64,000 bases of DNA from Pseudorhodobacter wandonensis (GTDB taxonomy: Bacteria; Pseudomonadota; Alphaproteobacteria; Rhodobacterales; Rhodobacteraceae). The position numbers and the translations under genes are program-made. The first letter of the stretch is position 1. Each line of letters begins with the position of its first letter. The notes under the pieces are model-generated. The model was not told the origin of the DNA. It was given only the letters and a program-made list of their open reading frames with translations, and did no database searches. The stretch spans positions 124,001 through 188,000 of the forward strand of contig NZ_LGHT01000044.1 in assembly GCF_001202035.1 (NCBI RefSeq), written 5' to 3'. This document shows, piece after piece, positions 44,837-57,500 of the stretch.

Positions 44837-46726
44837 TCAACCCGTGATTCCGAATTCGTGCATGTCGAGCACAAAATCATCGGACGTGAGGGTTTTGTTG
44901 CCGTCCAGGTTGATCGAATAAACCTCGTATCCATCGTCGTTGTCGCTGCTCCAGACTGAACCTGAAATAACCGTGATTTCATGCAAATCGAGGGCCAGAG
45001 AATGGATGTAGGATATTGCGCCGACATCGCTGAAATTTGCCTCTCCGTAGCCAGAGAAAAACATTTTCATCAATGTGAGGCCATCGCCATCCTGCATCAG
45101 GCGCGACAGGTCAATACGATCCCCTGTTTCGAAATCGGTAATGGTATCATTGGCTTGGCCTTTGTTGGTTATGGCGTCTATGGTCGAGAAAACGAAGATG
45201 TCCTTGCCATTTCCGCCGGACATGACGTTTACATTATCGTCTGCGACCAAAGTATCGCGGCCATTGCCGCCTATGATGTTTTCGACGTCGTGGATTTCGC
45301 TTTCGTCATCGTCACCAATTCTGAAACGATGATGTTCCAGATCGACGGTTGCGTCAGCCGCGGTCGCTGACAGGTCCACGGTGTCGGTGCCTTCGCCACC
45401 GTACAGCTTGTCGCCGCCTTCGGGTTCTGTGACGACGAAGGTGTCGTTTCCAAGGCCGCCATAGAGGTGATCATGCCCGCTACCACCCGAAAGGAAATCA
45501 TCGCCAGCGCCGCCAAAAAGATCGTCGTCGCCTTGGCCACCGGAGAGGACGTCATCGCCCGTGCCGCCGAACAGCTGGTCGTTGCCCGCGTCACCATATA
45601 GTTGGTCATTGCCGTCATCACCAAACAGAATGTCATTTCCCTGACCGCCATAGATGATGTCATTGCCGCCGCCGCCAAAGATGATGTCGTCTCCGTCGCC
45701 GCCGATCAGCCTGTCATCACCATCGCCGCCCGAAATGACATCGTCGCCCTCGCGTGCATAAACGATGTCATCCCCGGCTTTGGCGTCGATGACGTCGTTT
45801 CCGGCGGTTCCGACCAGGATGTCGTCGTTAGCCGTGCCTGCTGTTTCGGTTACCGGCGCAGGGATATAGGTTGCAAACGCCGTTTGTTTGACCGATTGCT
45901 GACCATCGCTGATCGCATAGGTGAAATTGATCTGGCCTTGATAATCCTTGTCGGGGGTGAATAGCCAATTGCCATCTGAACGTTGAATTATGCTGCCCGC
46001 ATTCACCGAAAGTTGGGAGATGTTCAGAACGTCGCCATCGGCGTCAACCGCGCCAGCCAGAAGTGCGGCAACCGTGATAAGCAGGGTTTCGTTTTTGCGC
46101 GCTTTGCCCAAATCCACAATGCTGACGACGGTTGGGCGGTGGTTTTGTTTTTCGTCCTTGGGCTCGGGTTGCGCAGTCTTGGCGCTGGGCGTGACCTTAT
46201 GGCTATCCGATGCAATCCCTGACGTTTCATTGTGTGACGATATGTTGTCCTGCGTCGCGTCACCTTCGACGGGATTTACATCTACGACCACGGCAACGGC
46301 ATGAACGGCACCAAGGGATTCATCTTTGATATACTGAAATGAATCACTTTTTCTGTTGATGATAAAGCCGAGCGGATCACTGCCAGAGCTTTCGGATTTT
46401 GGAGATGGACGGAATTTATCAAGTTGAACAACCTTGCCATCATCAGGCTGCGCCGCGGCATCGGGCTGTTCGGGACTCTGCGTGACCGGCTCTTTGTGCG
46501 CTGACGGTTTATCTTCTGGCATGTGGGGGCGTGGCGTGTGGCGGAATTCTACCTTTTCCAGTTCAGCAGACACCAGTTTGTTGGCCATAAAGGCCCATGC
46601 CCCCAAAGCCAACGGGACAATAAAGCGGGAGAGCAGCTTTGATTTTGGTGCGCTTAGGGTAAACCGCCGCACTGGCGCGATGGCAGCCTCGTCATCAGGG
46701 ATGCCAAGTTTAAGCTGTTCGTCCAT
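44837..46726 (-). CDS. RTX calcium-binding protein with N-terminal membrane helix
   Basis: A protein of 629 residues. Residues 34-52 (RFIVPLALGAWAFMANKLV) form a probable membrane helix preceded by a positive stretch, so the N-terminus is likely in the cytoplasm. A disordered acidic region follows (about 65-205), then a cadherin-like tandem domain (RPTVVSIVDLGKARKNETLLI ... DGDVLNI, about 205-300). After that are about a dozen GGxGxDxx calcium-binding nonapeptides (about 305-445) and a peptidase M10 C-terminal-like region. It lies between the ABC exporter (17-nt overlap) and the adaptor gene. A membrane anchor is unusual for an RTX substrate. Confidence 0.85.
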   Translation of the reverse strand: MDEQLKLGIPDDEAAIAPVRRFTLSAPKSKLLSRFIVPLALGAWAFMANKLVSAELEKVEFRHTPRPHMPEDKPSAHKEPVTQSPEQPDAAAQPDDGKVVQLDKFRPSPKSESSGSDPLGFIINRKSDSFQYIKDESLGAVHAVAVVVDVNPVEGDATQDNISSHNETSGIASDSHKVTPSAKTAQPEPKDEKQNHRPTVVSIVDLGKARKNETLLITVAALLAGAVDADGDVLNISQLSVNAGSIIQRSDGNWLFTPDKDYQGQINFTYAISDGQQSVKQTAFATYIPAPVTETAGTANDDILVGTAGNDVIDAKAGDDIVYAREGDDVISGGDGDDRLIGGDGDDIIFGGGGNDIIYGGQGNDILFGDDGNDQLYGDAGNDQLFGGTGDDVLSGGQGDDDLFGGAGDDFLSGGSGHDHLYGGLGNDTFVVTEPEGGDKLYGGEGTDTVDLSATAADATVDLEHHRFRIGDDDESEIHDVENIIGGNGRDTLVADDNVNVMSGGNGKDIFVFSTIDAITNKGQANDTITDFETGDRIDLSRLMQDGDGLTLMKMFFSGYGEANFSDVGAISYIHSLALDLHEITVISGSVWSSDNDDGYEVYSINLDGNKTLTSDDFVLDMHEFGITG

Positions 46727-48497
46727 GTTGCTCCCCCCTGGATTTGGGCAGGGCGGTTCTTGCCTCTTGAGCGCCTTTCTCGGTCTTTGGCAAAGGCGTT
46801 ACGGTGGCGCCGTCCTGAAGGATTTCTTGCTTGGTGCCGAAAGCGGTAAGTTTGCCGCCTTGCACCACACCGATCAGCCCGACTGCGACCAAGGCGCTTG
46901 GACGGTGAGCGATGACGATAGAAATGCCGCCGCGTGCCCGTACAGTGCGCAATGCCTCGTTCAGGGCAGTTTCGCCTTCGGCATCCAGATTCGAGTTTGG
47001 CTCGTCCAGCACGACAAGAAACGGCTCTTTGTAGAGCGCGCGGGCCAGACCAATGCGCTGACGTTGACCGGCTGACAGGGCGGTGCCATTCGGGCCAAGC
47101 CCTGTCTGATAGCCGTCGGGCAGTCTGACGATCAGATCGTGGACACCTGCGGCCCGTGCGGCGGCGACGATGTCATCGTCACTCGCATCGGGATCAAAGC
47201 GCGAAATATTCTCGGCTACGGTGCCTTCGATCAGCGAAACATCCTGCGGCAAGTAGCCAATGTGCTTGCCAAGCTGTTCGGTGCGCCATTGGCTGAGTTC
47301 GGCATTGTCCAGCCGGATTGCCCCGCGCAAAAGCGGCCAGACACCGACAATTCCTTTGACCAGCGAGGTCTTGCCACCGCCACTTGGCCCAATCAAGCCG
47401 ACGGAATCGCCTGCCGCCAGCGACATTGTTACGTCGCTGACCAAAACGGCGCCGCTGCCGGGGGCGACGACTGTGGCGCCTTCGATTTTCAGGCTTTTGG
47501 TTGGTGCGGGCAGTGTGACTGTGGACTCGTCATCGTCGATTGTTGACAGCGTATCTTTCAACCGGCCGAGTGACCGGCGTGCGGCGGCAAAGCCTTTCCA
47601 GTTGCCGATGGCCATATCAATCGGGGCCAAAGCGCGCGAAGAGGCAACGGAACAGGCGATGATTGCACCGGCTGACAATTCGCCTTTGATCGTCAGAAAT
47701 GCGCCCAGGCCCAAAAGAGCAGATTGCAGCATCATCCTGAGGACTTTGGAAAACCCGCCAAAGGTGCCCGCAATATCACTGGTGCGGGTTTGCAGGTTTA
47801 GGTGGCGCGCGTTTGCCTCTTCAAACCGCGAGATGGCGCGATGTTCAAAACCCATCGCCTTGATAATATCGGCGTTGCGGGCATTGGAATCCGCGACATT
47901 GTTGCGCGAGATGGTTGCCTTTTGCATTTCCATGCTGGCCCGGCGCGACATGATTTCCGTTGCAAGCGTCAGGCAGATCAGAACGAAAGCGCCGCCGAGG
48001 GTCAAAAACCCAAGCAGCGGATGCAGCAGATAGACGAAAGCCAGAAACAACGGCATCCACGGCAGGTCGAGCAATGCAATCGTTCCGGCGCTGGTCAGAA
48101 AGGTGCGGATCGTGTCTACATCGCGCCCACGTTCCAGCGCCTCGGCAGATGAATAGCCATAGCGCGGCATTTCAATGGAAACGCGGTGGGCAATAGGTGC
48201 CAGACGCGCATCAAATCTTGCGCCAACGCGAACCAGTATCTGGCTGCGCAGCACGTCAAACATACCTTGAAAAAGGTACAGCCCAACGGCAAGAACAGAC
48301 AGGGCCACCAGCGTCGGAACGCTGCCACTGGTCAAGGCGCGATCATAGATTTGCAGCATGTAAAAGGCACCCGTAAGCGCCAAAATATTGATAAGGCTAG
48401 ATAAAAAAAGCAGGAAAATGATCAGGCTGCGATATTGGCCAAGGCGCTCTGACACTTTTTCAGAGCTGGCTATTGTGCGGCGGCGCTTGTTGTTCAT
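46710..48497 (-). CDS. Type I secretion ABC transporter (PrtD/HlyB-like)
   Basis: A protein of 595 residues. The membrane domain (about 20-305) is followed by an ATPase: Walker A is LIGPSGGGKTSLVKGI near residue 370, the signature LSAGQRQRIGLARAL near residue 472, and Walker B LVVLDEPNSNLDAEGE. There is no N-terminal peptidase domain, which fits export of RTX proteins with uncleaved C-terminal signals. The ATG at 48497 is the first ATG; the longer frame starts with TTG. It is 90 nt downstream of the giant peroxidase gene and separated from it by a strong hairpin. Confidence 0.93.
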   Translation of the reverse strand: MNNKRRRTIASSEKVSERLGQYRSLIIFLLFLSSLINILALTGAFYMLQIYDRALTSGSVPTLVALSVLAVGLYLFQGMFDVLRSQILVRVGARFDARLAPIAHRVSIEMPRYGYSSAEALERGRDVDTIRTFLTSAGTIALLDLPWMPLFLAFVYLLHPLLGFLTLGGAFVLICLTLATEIMSRRASMEMQKATISRNNVADSNARNADIIKAMGFEHRAISRFEEANARHLNLQTRTSDIAGTFGGFSKVLRMMLQSALLGLGAFLTIKGELSAGAIIACSVASSRALAPIDMAIGNWKGFAAARRSLGRLKDTLSTIDDDESTVTLPAPTKSLKIEGATVVAPGSGAVLVSDVTMSLAAGDSVGLIGPSGGGKTSLVKGIVGVWPLLRGAIRLDNAELSQWRTEQLGKHIGYLPQDVSLIEGTVAENISRFDPDASDDDIVAAARAAGVHDLIVRLPDGYQTGLGPNGTALSAGQRQRIGLARALYKEPFLVVLDEPNSNLDAEGETALNEALRTVRARGGISIVIAHRPSALVAVGLIGVVQGGKLTAFGTKQEILQDGATVTPLPKTEKGAQEARTALPKSRGEQHGRTA

Positions 48498-48546
48498 CTT
48501 GAAATCCAATCTTGAAAACCGTTCGGAAGCTTTTGAAGGTTGGGTA

Positions 48547-48578
48547 GGCCGGGCAGTTGATCAGCCAACTGCCCGGCC
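48547..48578. terminator. Strong hairpin between peroxidase gene and secretion operon
   Basis: A perfect 13-bp stem, GGCCGGGCAGTTG (48547-48559) with CAACTGCCCGGCC (48566-48578), loop of 6 nt, beginning 9 nt past the peroxidase stop on the minus strand. No T-run follows, so it may be a partial terminator that lets a fraction of transcripts continue into the exporter genes, or an RNA-stabilising 3' end that raises the peroxidase transcript relative to the exporter. Confidence 0.65.
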
Positions 48579-48586
48579 CTGACGGA

Positions 48587-51500
48587 TTAGTTCACACCGC
48601 TGAAATCGGACCCTGTAAGGAGATGACGGCCAACAAGGTCTATTGAGAAATCGGCCTCGGTATCATCATCCACGTTGCCGGAAATGATTGTATGCTCTCC
48701 GTCTTCGTGGGTTTCGAAGGTGACCATCAACTGACCTGCAGCACTGAAGCTGCCTGTTGCAAACAGGACGAAAGACTGTTGCCCTGCGGCCCCATGATCC
48801 GCATCGATGCCGCTTAGATCGATCTTATCGCCAGGTGCAAAGTTGAAGATCGTGTCGCCATTTGCCGCCTCGACCGAGCCGAAGACAAAGGTATCGTTTC
48901 CGGCGCCGCCATCCATCGCGTTTACCGAAGCGTTGGCGATAATCCTGTCATTGCCCGCGCCGGTAATGACGTTTTCAAAGCCATAGATCGTGTCGGTTTC
49001 GGCCCCTATGACGACCTGACCGCGCCCCAGCAAACCGCTGCCAAGATCGACTTCGATATTTGCCGATACTGCGGCATAGTCGAGCGTATCGGTGCCGGCC
49101 TCGCCCCAATAGGTGTCACTGCCGTCATTGGCTTCGGCAATGATCAGGTCATTTCCGTCACCGGCAAAGACAATGTCGTTGCCCGCACCGCCGTCGATAA
49201 CGTCATGGCCCTCGCCGCCGAAAATACGATCATTTCCGCCGTCACCGAACAACATGTCCGACCCGCCAGCGCCAACGATGTTATCTGCACCATCCCCCCC
49301 AAACATAAGGTCAGAGTCTTCGCTGCCGATCAGCGTATTGGCGTTGCTGTCGCCGGTTAGCGTTAGCCCGATGTGGTTGGCATCTGCTGTGTCTGTTGCC
49401 GGTACCGGATTGTCTGTGGTGCCGGCGTCTGCTGGTGCATCAGGCGTGCTGTCGGGCGAAGCATCGCCTTGCTGCGCGGTTTCATTTGTGGTGCCTGTTT
49501 CGGTGCCGGAGGGTGCCGCGTTATCGTTGGATGGCGTGCCACCATTGACTGTCAGGTTGCGGCCGTCGCCATCCACAATCTGATATGTTCCGCCGCTGTT
49601 AACGACGACGTGTTCGTCAGAGGTCATTTGCGACAGGTCAACCATTACATGGCCTTCGCCGGCGTTGATCGTAATCGTGTTTTGGGAAATCAACCCGGTG
49701 AAAGTGCCGCGCGTTGCCACAGTCGCATCGCCGCCGCCTGTGCTGCTTAGGTTAAAGACCAGTTCTTCGATATTGATCAGCGAGGCAACGACTGCCGTAA
49801 TTCCGCCCACGGTGCGGGTAATGACCACGCGGCCGGCCTGGGCATAGGCCGCATAGGGTGGTGCCGCATTGGGGGCGATGACGTTGTAGGTTTCGGTTTG
49901 GGCATTGCCGTTGACAACAAAGGTGTCTTTGTTTCCTGCGCCGCCATCAACGGTGTCGGTTCCGTCGCCAACATTCCAGATGATGGTATCGTTTGCATTT
50001 CCACCGATGATCTGATCGTTGCCCCCTGCGCCGGTAATGGTTGTTCCGGGATTGGGGCCAGTGGCCGCCGTAACGGTTCCGGTGCTTCCCGGACCGCCTG
50101 CGGTGTAGGTGCCGCTTAGTGTGGTTGCATCACTGAATTTGACGCTGAATGGAATATTGTTCTGCCCAAGGTTTTCACCATTTTCCATGTTAGCCGTTCC
50201 GCTATCGGTATCGATGCCGAACCGCAAAACATCGCCTTGTTGGAACGTACCCGGTGCAAAGGTCAGCACCAGTTCCGACGTATCGCCAGAGGTTACAGTG
50301 ATTGCAGAGGCGGCAACGTCAGAGGTGTTGCCGACACTGAACGCCTTGGAGCCTGCGCCGGATTGATCAAAGAAGCCGAGAGAACCAAGATTGATTCTGA
50401 TTTCGGTGATGGATTCAGTTTCCGAAGCGTTGCCTGTGAATGCGAACGAGAAACTGTTGTTTGCGTTGTTGCTGAAGTTTGAGTTCGAGGCGACTTGGGC
50501 CACTACCTCACGCACCGCTGTTGGTGCTTCGTCGCGGGCAATCAGGATTTCATTGGCGGCCGTCCCTGTAAGGGTGGGACCGGCCTGTACCTGTATGTCA
50601 ACCGGTGCGGCACTGATGCTGGCGTTTGAGGGGCCAACCGGTGGATGATCCAGAACCGTGTAGGTGAAGGAACCGGATGTCAGTGTGCTTGGCTGGCTGA
50701 TCTGGATGTTGTCGAAATCAATATCGGCGACTTCGGTGAAATATGTGTTGGCGGTCATATTGCCGCCAAGTGCCAGCGTGTTGTTGCCTGCTAGCAGATT
50801 GACGGTTACCGAAACGCTTTGCCAGCCGGTATCAAGATCGGGTCCGTTGTTATTGGGGCCCAGCAGCGTATTCACGACGCCATTGCTGCCGATGGCATTT
50901 CCGTTGACCGAGACGATGACCTGGCTGTTTTCGCCTGTCTCTGTGTCGCCGCTTAGTCGGTTGCGGTAATCAAAGTTTAGCGTATAGGTGCCCGCCGTTG
51001 CCACGTTGATCACGCGGGTAAAGGCGCCGTTCATATTCGCGCTACCGTTCCCGCCGCCAAGATCAAGATGCAGCGCGCCGTTATTGCCGCCATTTCCGGC
51101 AGTGACGCGGATACCGTTGGCATTTTGGCCAGTGCCGCCAAAGTAGTTGTCTTGATAGGTGAACCCGTTGGTGTTGCTGGCGAAATTGGCGCTTAGAACG
51201 GTCGGGCCAGCGGGCGGCGTGAACACAACGTCATTGGCATTTTGCGAGACTGTGCCACCGACGGCATTTCCAATTGTGTCCACGGTTAGCGGATCACCGC
51301 TGGCATCGGTGTCATTTGCCAGTAGCGCTGCCTTGGCGATAGCAAGTGAACCACCGGTGATGTTGGTGATGACATGATCGGCCACAGCAACAGGGAAGTC
51401 GACTGCAACCACGTCGATGGTGGCTGTGGCAATCGCACTGTAGAAGGCGCCATCAAACACAGTCACCTCAATCACGCGCGGCGTGCCGTCGGGTGATACG

Positions 51501-54500
51501 TTTGGCCCCGAAACGCTGTTGTCATAACGCACCAGATCGATGGCGTTCTGATAGGCGGCATGATCGGCGGTTCCGCTAAGATCAACGCGGATTTGGTTGC
51601 CTACGGTGACGATGTTAAAGGCAATGCCGCTTGCCAAAGTACCGCTTGTGCCGGCAAAGCCGCTGATCGACAGGTGATCTTGGGAAACGACCGCATTGGT
51701 CAGAACGACCCGCGCGGATTCAAGGGTGGTTCCGTCAAAGTCCGTGATCACGGCCATGTTTGCAATCGGCTTTGGCCCGGCCCCTGTCAGGTAGGTATCA
51801 GAGAAGTTGACGCTTTGCGCGATAAGGCCTTGGTATTCGATGCGCACGTTGTCGACCCATGCGTATTCATTAGAGCTGCTGATATCGCTGGCGACGAAAC
51901 GCAACACACCGTGATCCGTGAAAGTACCGCCCAGATTGATCGAGGTTCCATTGCTGTTGCCCGAATGGATAACCCCAATCCGTGAACCAAAGTTGACCCC
52001 ATCTGCGGCGAAGTAGACATCGACACGCTCGCCGCTGTTGGCGTTTCCGTCCAAACTGTTGGTGTCGTAGCTGAAGTTCAGGGTCGCGGATGTGGCGCCG
52101 GCAAGGTTGACTTGGCGGTCGATCGTTGCGCCATTGCCTTGGCCAAATACCAGATGGTTGTTTGAAATCTGGATTTGGCCGCCGGTAGGACTACCATTGG
52201 CGTCATCTGCGGTTTCTTGCCAATCCGAGGCCCAAGGCGTTACCGACCCATTGGTGGTGATAGGATCATTATTGGCATAGCTTTGGGTGCTGAAATTGTC
52301 GCGCGGGCCAAGGGTCGTTGCTTGCCCCACCAGTGCCAACTGCGGCGCGAAGTCCAGTGTTTCATCTGCAAACACCAGTTGCTGAACCCCGACCAAAAGG
52401 TCTGTGCCCTCGTTGGCCAGCAGATTTCCATTCGCGTCAAGAAGCGGCGCGCCGTTGCCATCCAGGAAGTCGGCTGCGGTACGGTTGTCGCTGACCTTGT
52501 AGGCAACGACGGCATTGCCGCCAGCCGCCATGTAGTGGATCACCTCGACGGTATAGTCGTCACGGTTGCCGGAATAGAGTGCCCGGTCTACGCTGCCGAT
52601 ATCGGTTGCCGTGGTGCCAGAGGCTTCGGGATTCAGCGGATCGAATGCTTGGGTGGCATTGCCGAGGACGTAATCCTTGAACATGTTGGATTTCAGGAAT
52701 TCTGTGAAATGCAGGCTGAACATTTCTGTTCCAATCGCCGCGTTCCCCAAAAGACCATCGCTGAGCACAGCATTCGGGTCTACTCGGTGCGAGGCGCCAA
52801 GATAGGCGTCATAGCTGTTATAGGCCGCTCTGGACCCCGCTGTGGTTTCGTATTGACCAATCAGCCAGTCCAGCCGGATAGACCCGCCAATGATGACATC
52901 GTTGCCATCGTTGCCGTTAAAGGTGTCGCTGCCACTGCCGCCAATGAACCAGTTGTCGGTTGTAATGGCGACTGCGTTTTGCGCCGCGTTCCCGATGAAG
53001 GTGTCATCGTTTTGTGACCCGATAACGCCTTCTACCTGTGTCATGGCCGCGTTTGGCGTGATGCCGTCCACGGCAAGCAGTGGGTTGGCCTGATTGTTCA
53101 GGTCGATAGTCTGGCCGAGCGGTGAGGCATCAAAATCATTCAGTTCAAGCAGGTCAAAGCCGGTATCCGTTTTGCCGTCGCCGCCCAAAACTTCGTCTGG
53201 TCCACCGCCAAGTGCCTGAGACAGGCGGCCCGGACGCAAGATGTCGTCGCCGTCACCACCTGCGACAATATCCTGGTCATCGCCGCCGACGATAAGATCG
53301 TCGCCGCCGTCACCATTCAGAATGTCACCAGAAGCGCCGCCATCGATATAGTCATTGCCGTCGCCAGCGCGGGTGAAGGGGTCGGTGTCGTCGCCGCCAA
53401 ACAGCACATCGTCACCGCCATTGCCGATCAATTCGTCGATGCCGGTCCCGCCATAAATGGTGTCATTGCCGTCGCCGCCAATCAGCAGATCGGTGCCACC
53501 TGCAGCCGATTCCGAGCTGTCGCCATAGATGAGGTCATCACCCGCGCCGCCATCGGCCACTTCGGGGCCATCACCGCCATAGATCGTGTCATGCCCGTCG
53601 CCGCCGTTCAGATAGTCGCCGCCGTTGCCGCCAAAAATCAGATCGTTACCGGCATCGCCGTAAACCGCATCATCGCCGGCGCGGGCGTAAATGACATCGT
53701 CAAAATCTGTGCCGACGATGACCTCATGCGCGTCGGCGCCGCTGCCCGGTTCGCCATCAAGCTGATCGCTGACAGAAAGGGCGACACGCATATCCACAAT
53801 GAATTTTTGCGCCCCTGCTGCCATGATCCCTGCAAAGGTCAACAACTGGCCGTTGCTGGCGGTGGTGCCGCCTGCGTCGGAATAGATGCCGACACCGTAG
53901 TTTACCGAGCCATCATGGTTCAGCCCGTTTGCATCATTTGCATGTTGGGCAACCACCTGACCATAGCGGTGCTGGGACGCGCCGATAAACTTGCCTGTCG
54001 AGTCATAAAAGGCCGCGCCGGTCGGTGGCACTGTGCCTGCCGCTGCCAAAAGCGTTGTGCCATTTGAGGCGTAAAGGTTAACAGCGGTCGGAATGCCGGC
54101 ATAGGCAACGTTCAATTGGTTGTAATAGGTCACGCCCGGATCAAACGTATTGCCTGCAAGCACCAGAACCATGCCATTCGCGCCGTAGAGATCTACTGCG
54201 GATGGCCACGTCGCGTTCAGGCCAAAATCGTGATACACCTCGGAATAGCCAAAGACGTTGCCGTTCAGATGGGATGTACCTGTCGTGCGCTCGACGATAT
54301 CCTTGAACTGTTCTGCTTTGACTTGCTCGTCCATTTCCTGCCCAAACAGGCGATAGAGATAGTAGAACCTGTCGCCGTCTTTCAGCGCGGAAATCTGGTC
54401 AACAAAGATGGTGTTGAAGGTTGCGCCCAACAGGCCGCCATTCACGTGAACCTCGGCCAAACCGCCCAGCCATGCGTCGATCAGATTGAAGTCCTGGTTG

Positions 54501-57500
54501 CCACCGTTCAGGAAAGTGATCGCCTCGGCGACACCATTGGTTCCGCCAAGCTCTGTCACGACAATAGCGGCGGCAGCGCTGTCACCATTGGACGCGTCAA
54601 TGATTGCTTGGGCAAGATCGACATTGCCATCAAGCGCATAGGCGGCAATGAAATTCACCAGCGACTCGCTATGCTGCATATTGTTGCCGAAATCGGACCA
54701 AGAGGTATAGGCACCGAGATCAAGCGCCACGCGCATTTCGTTGAAGGTTGGCAAGCCGATGTCACGGCCCCGCGCGATGTTGATTGCGGCAAGGTCGAGC
54801 GGCATGCCAAGCAGACCCTGATTGAGGGCAGGCGTGATGAATTCGTCAATTTCGTTCATTTGTTGGCGCGTCTGGCCCAATGTAATCGCGTCTGGTCCCA
54901 GCTCGGCGTAAAGCTCGGGTTTTAGAAAGGCTGCCTCAAGCGCATAGCTCATGATCTTGCTGGTCAGGCCGCCATCGGGGTCGATGACATCGATCGTCTC
55001 ACGCAGGGTCGAATGGCCATAGCGATAGGCGTTCTGGGCAAATTCCAGTGTAATCGAAGAGTCGCGGCCAGAGTTATAGCCGACAAACTCGCCGATATCG
55101 GGGGTGACGGCCCCTGCGAACTGGTCGGTCGCCACGTGGTTATACTCGGTCTCGACGATCAATCTGGTGCCTTCAAACACCTTTTCCAAGTTCCAGGACA
55201 GATAGCCATCTGCACGCGTCATCAGGCCGACTGCGCTGATCGGTGTGCCGTTTTGCTGGTTGCCTTGGGCGTCAACGATAGGTGGCGTGCGAATGAAATC
55301 GACAAAGTTCGGATCCGTCGCCGTCGTTGTACCGGCTGGAACGACATAGATGTCGCCATTGATGTCGCTGGCCAGCAGGCCCGAGATGGCCTCAAAATGA
55401 CCACCGACCACGCCAACAAGCGCAGGATTAACAATAGGCGTGCTGATATGGGTAACGGCTGTCATCCATTCGTCAGCGATAGAGTGGTCTGCACCTGACT
55501 TGTGGTCGTCCTGCCGCAGAACCCATGTTTCGATATTCTGGATCTGAAAGTTGTGCTCTTCGTGGAAGACGTGGTGGATGGTGGTTAGGCCGACGTTTTC
55601 ATTCACCCGGCCATCGCCCGAAAGATAGTGATCGCCAACCGAAGCAAGCAGGATTTCACTGACGGCAGTATGATCGACAGCCGCCATGCCAACCATGCCG
55701 AACAAGGTTGAATAGATGCTGAAATCAGCGAAATTCACAAAGGGTGCCAGTGCGCTTGCACCGGTGAAAGTTGCGGCAGGGCTGCCGGGGCCCATGGCAC
55801 CGGCAACAAGATCCAGCTGCAGGTCGCCGTTGACCGCCTGAGAAAAGACGCCCAGTGAGGTTGATCCGGGGCCGGCGGTCTGAAGAATGGCATTGAGCGT
55901 TGCGATGGACGTATCGACGACTGCCGCCACATCGGCCGCATCCATGCGCGCGCCGTCAAACCGCGGATTCATATCAAGCAGCAGGGCATGGCCCGAGGTG
56001 CCGGAACCGTCGATATGGCCGCTTGCGTCACGGTTGCGAACGTCGCCGATATCTTCCCACGTCAGGTCATCGCGGCCTGTTTCAATCAGGTGATCGCGCA
56101 GCGCGTTGACTGTGACGAGTGTTTGGTTTGTCTCGACGCCATCCCAACGTGTCCACGTGTTGGCAAGCGTGTTGCTGTCAATAAGCCCGACACCCGGTAC
56201 ATAGGTGCCGGGGTTGTTGGGGTCTTCGACCCATTCGCGCAGCAACGCGCCGATTTGTTCAACCGAACCGTAGCTTTGGCTTTGATCGACGAAAGGAGAG
56301 GTGTGGTTGATATAGGTTGGTGCGCCATTTTCATCGACACCTTGTGGTGTGGCGCGGGTAATGGTGATTTCAGTCGTTGGCCTTCCGTCAGGGCCGATCA
56401 CGCCATAGAGCGGATCATCCACCGCCAAGGCGATTTTGATCTTGGCGGTGGTGCCTGCATCGGTCTGGCCATTTTTGGCGATGAAATCGAGGCCATGGTC
56501 AAAGAACTGGCCAAAAATGGCGAAAAAGCCATTCGTTGGCGCCACGCCCGGATTGGTTGATCCGATGAAGCTTTCGGTGTTGTTGGCGTTTTGGTGATCA
56601 TCAATGCCAAGCGTGGCCAGCATACCATAGTCTTGCACGATCGCAACGCCTTCGACGGCACCAAGTTTGAAATTCGCCAGACTTGGGTCTTTGCCTTGGG
56701 TGTAGGCGGGGTTGAGCGTGATGCCATCGTTCAGGTACATCGTGTTGTAGACGATGTGATTGGGGTTAAGCCCTGCGGGAATTGCATCTGCGGCGAACAA
56801 GTCGCCAACCGTCAGCATATCAACGCCGGCGGTTGTGATTGTTTGGGTGATCATGCGCGGCGTATAGTCGATCACATTGCCAAGACGGATGTCGGCGGTT
56901 TCGGCGGCAGGAATTGCGCCGCTTTCCCAGACGGCCGCATCGGTCGCGGTTCCGTTGATCGAAGTTGGCGCATAGCCTTGGGCGATTACAGCTGCAAGAT
57001 CGGCCGCGTTGTTTACGCCGACCGATGCAAAGCCGTGGTACTGCAAATCCAGCTCGCCGCCCGACATAAAGATGTGGGAGGTCATAGGCGACAGCGGGCC
57101 CGAGGTGGTGGAATCGATATGCTCGCCCGTGGAATCGAGAATAATGAGTTGCGTCTGTTCCTGGGTTTGAATGTCGATTTTGTTCCAGGTCACAAACTCG
57201 CGTCCGCCCTCGATAACATGTGTCGCGGTGATGACATCTTGGGTGGTGCGCGAAAAATACTGAATCGTATAGGTGACGCCGCTGATCGGGGATGTGTAAC
57301 TTCCGGCTGTTGTAGGGGCAGAGTCGGATACAGTCGAAGTTGTCGTGGTCGAGGTTGGTGTAACCAGATCCAGCGCAGCGGAGAGATCTGGCTGCGGGGT
57401 TCCGGCCGTTACTGACGCAACAGTGGCAGGGTTGCGCACGGCAAGCGGATCAAAAGCCTGTTCGACAAAGGTATAGTTCAGACCCAGTTTGCGCACAAAT

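Noticed and set aside
45270-45780. Tandem short repeats that might suggest a CRISPR or satellite array
   Set aside because: They are in frame and encode calcium-binding nonapeptides; unit length and variation fit RTX coding repeats.
45602-45964. Plus-strand frame rich in Ile, Val and Asp opposite the RTX repeats
   Set aside because: The repetitive look is the mirror of the GGxGxD repeats on the minus strand.
52175-53017. Plus-strand frame of 280 codons, and a similar one at 54116-54925
   Set aside because: They are antisense to the giant peroxidase gene, whose repeats keep the opposite strand open; composition is not protein-like.
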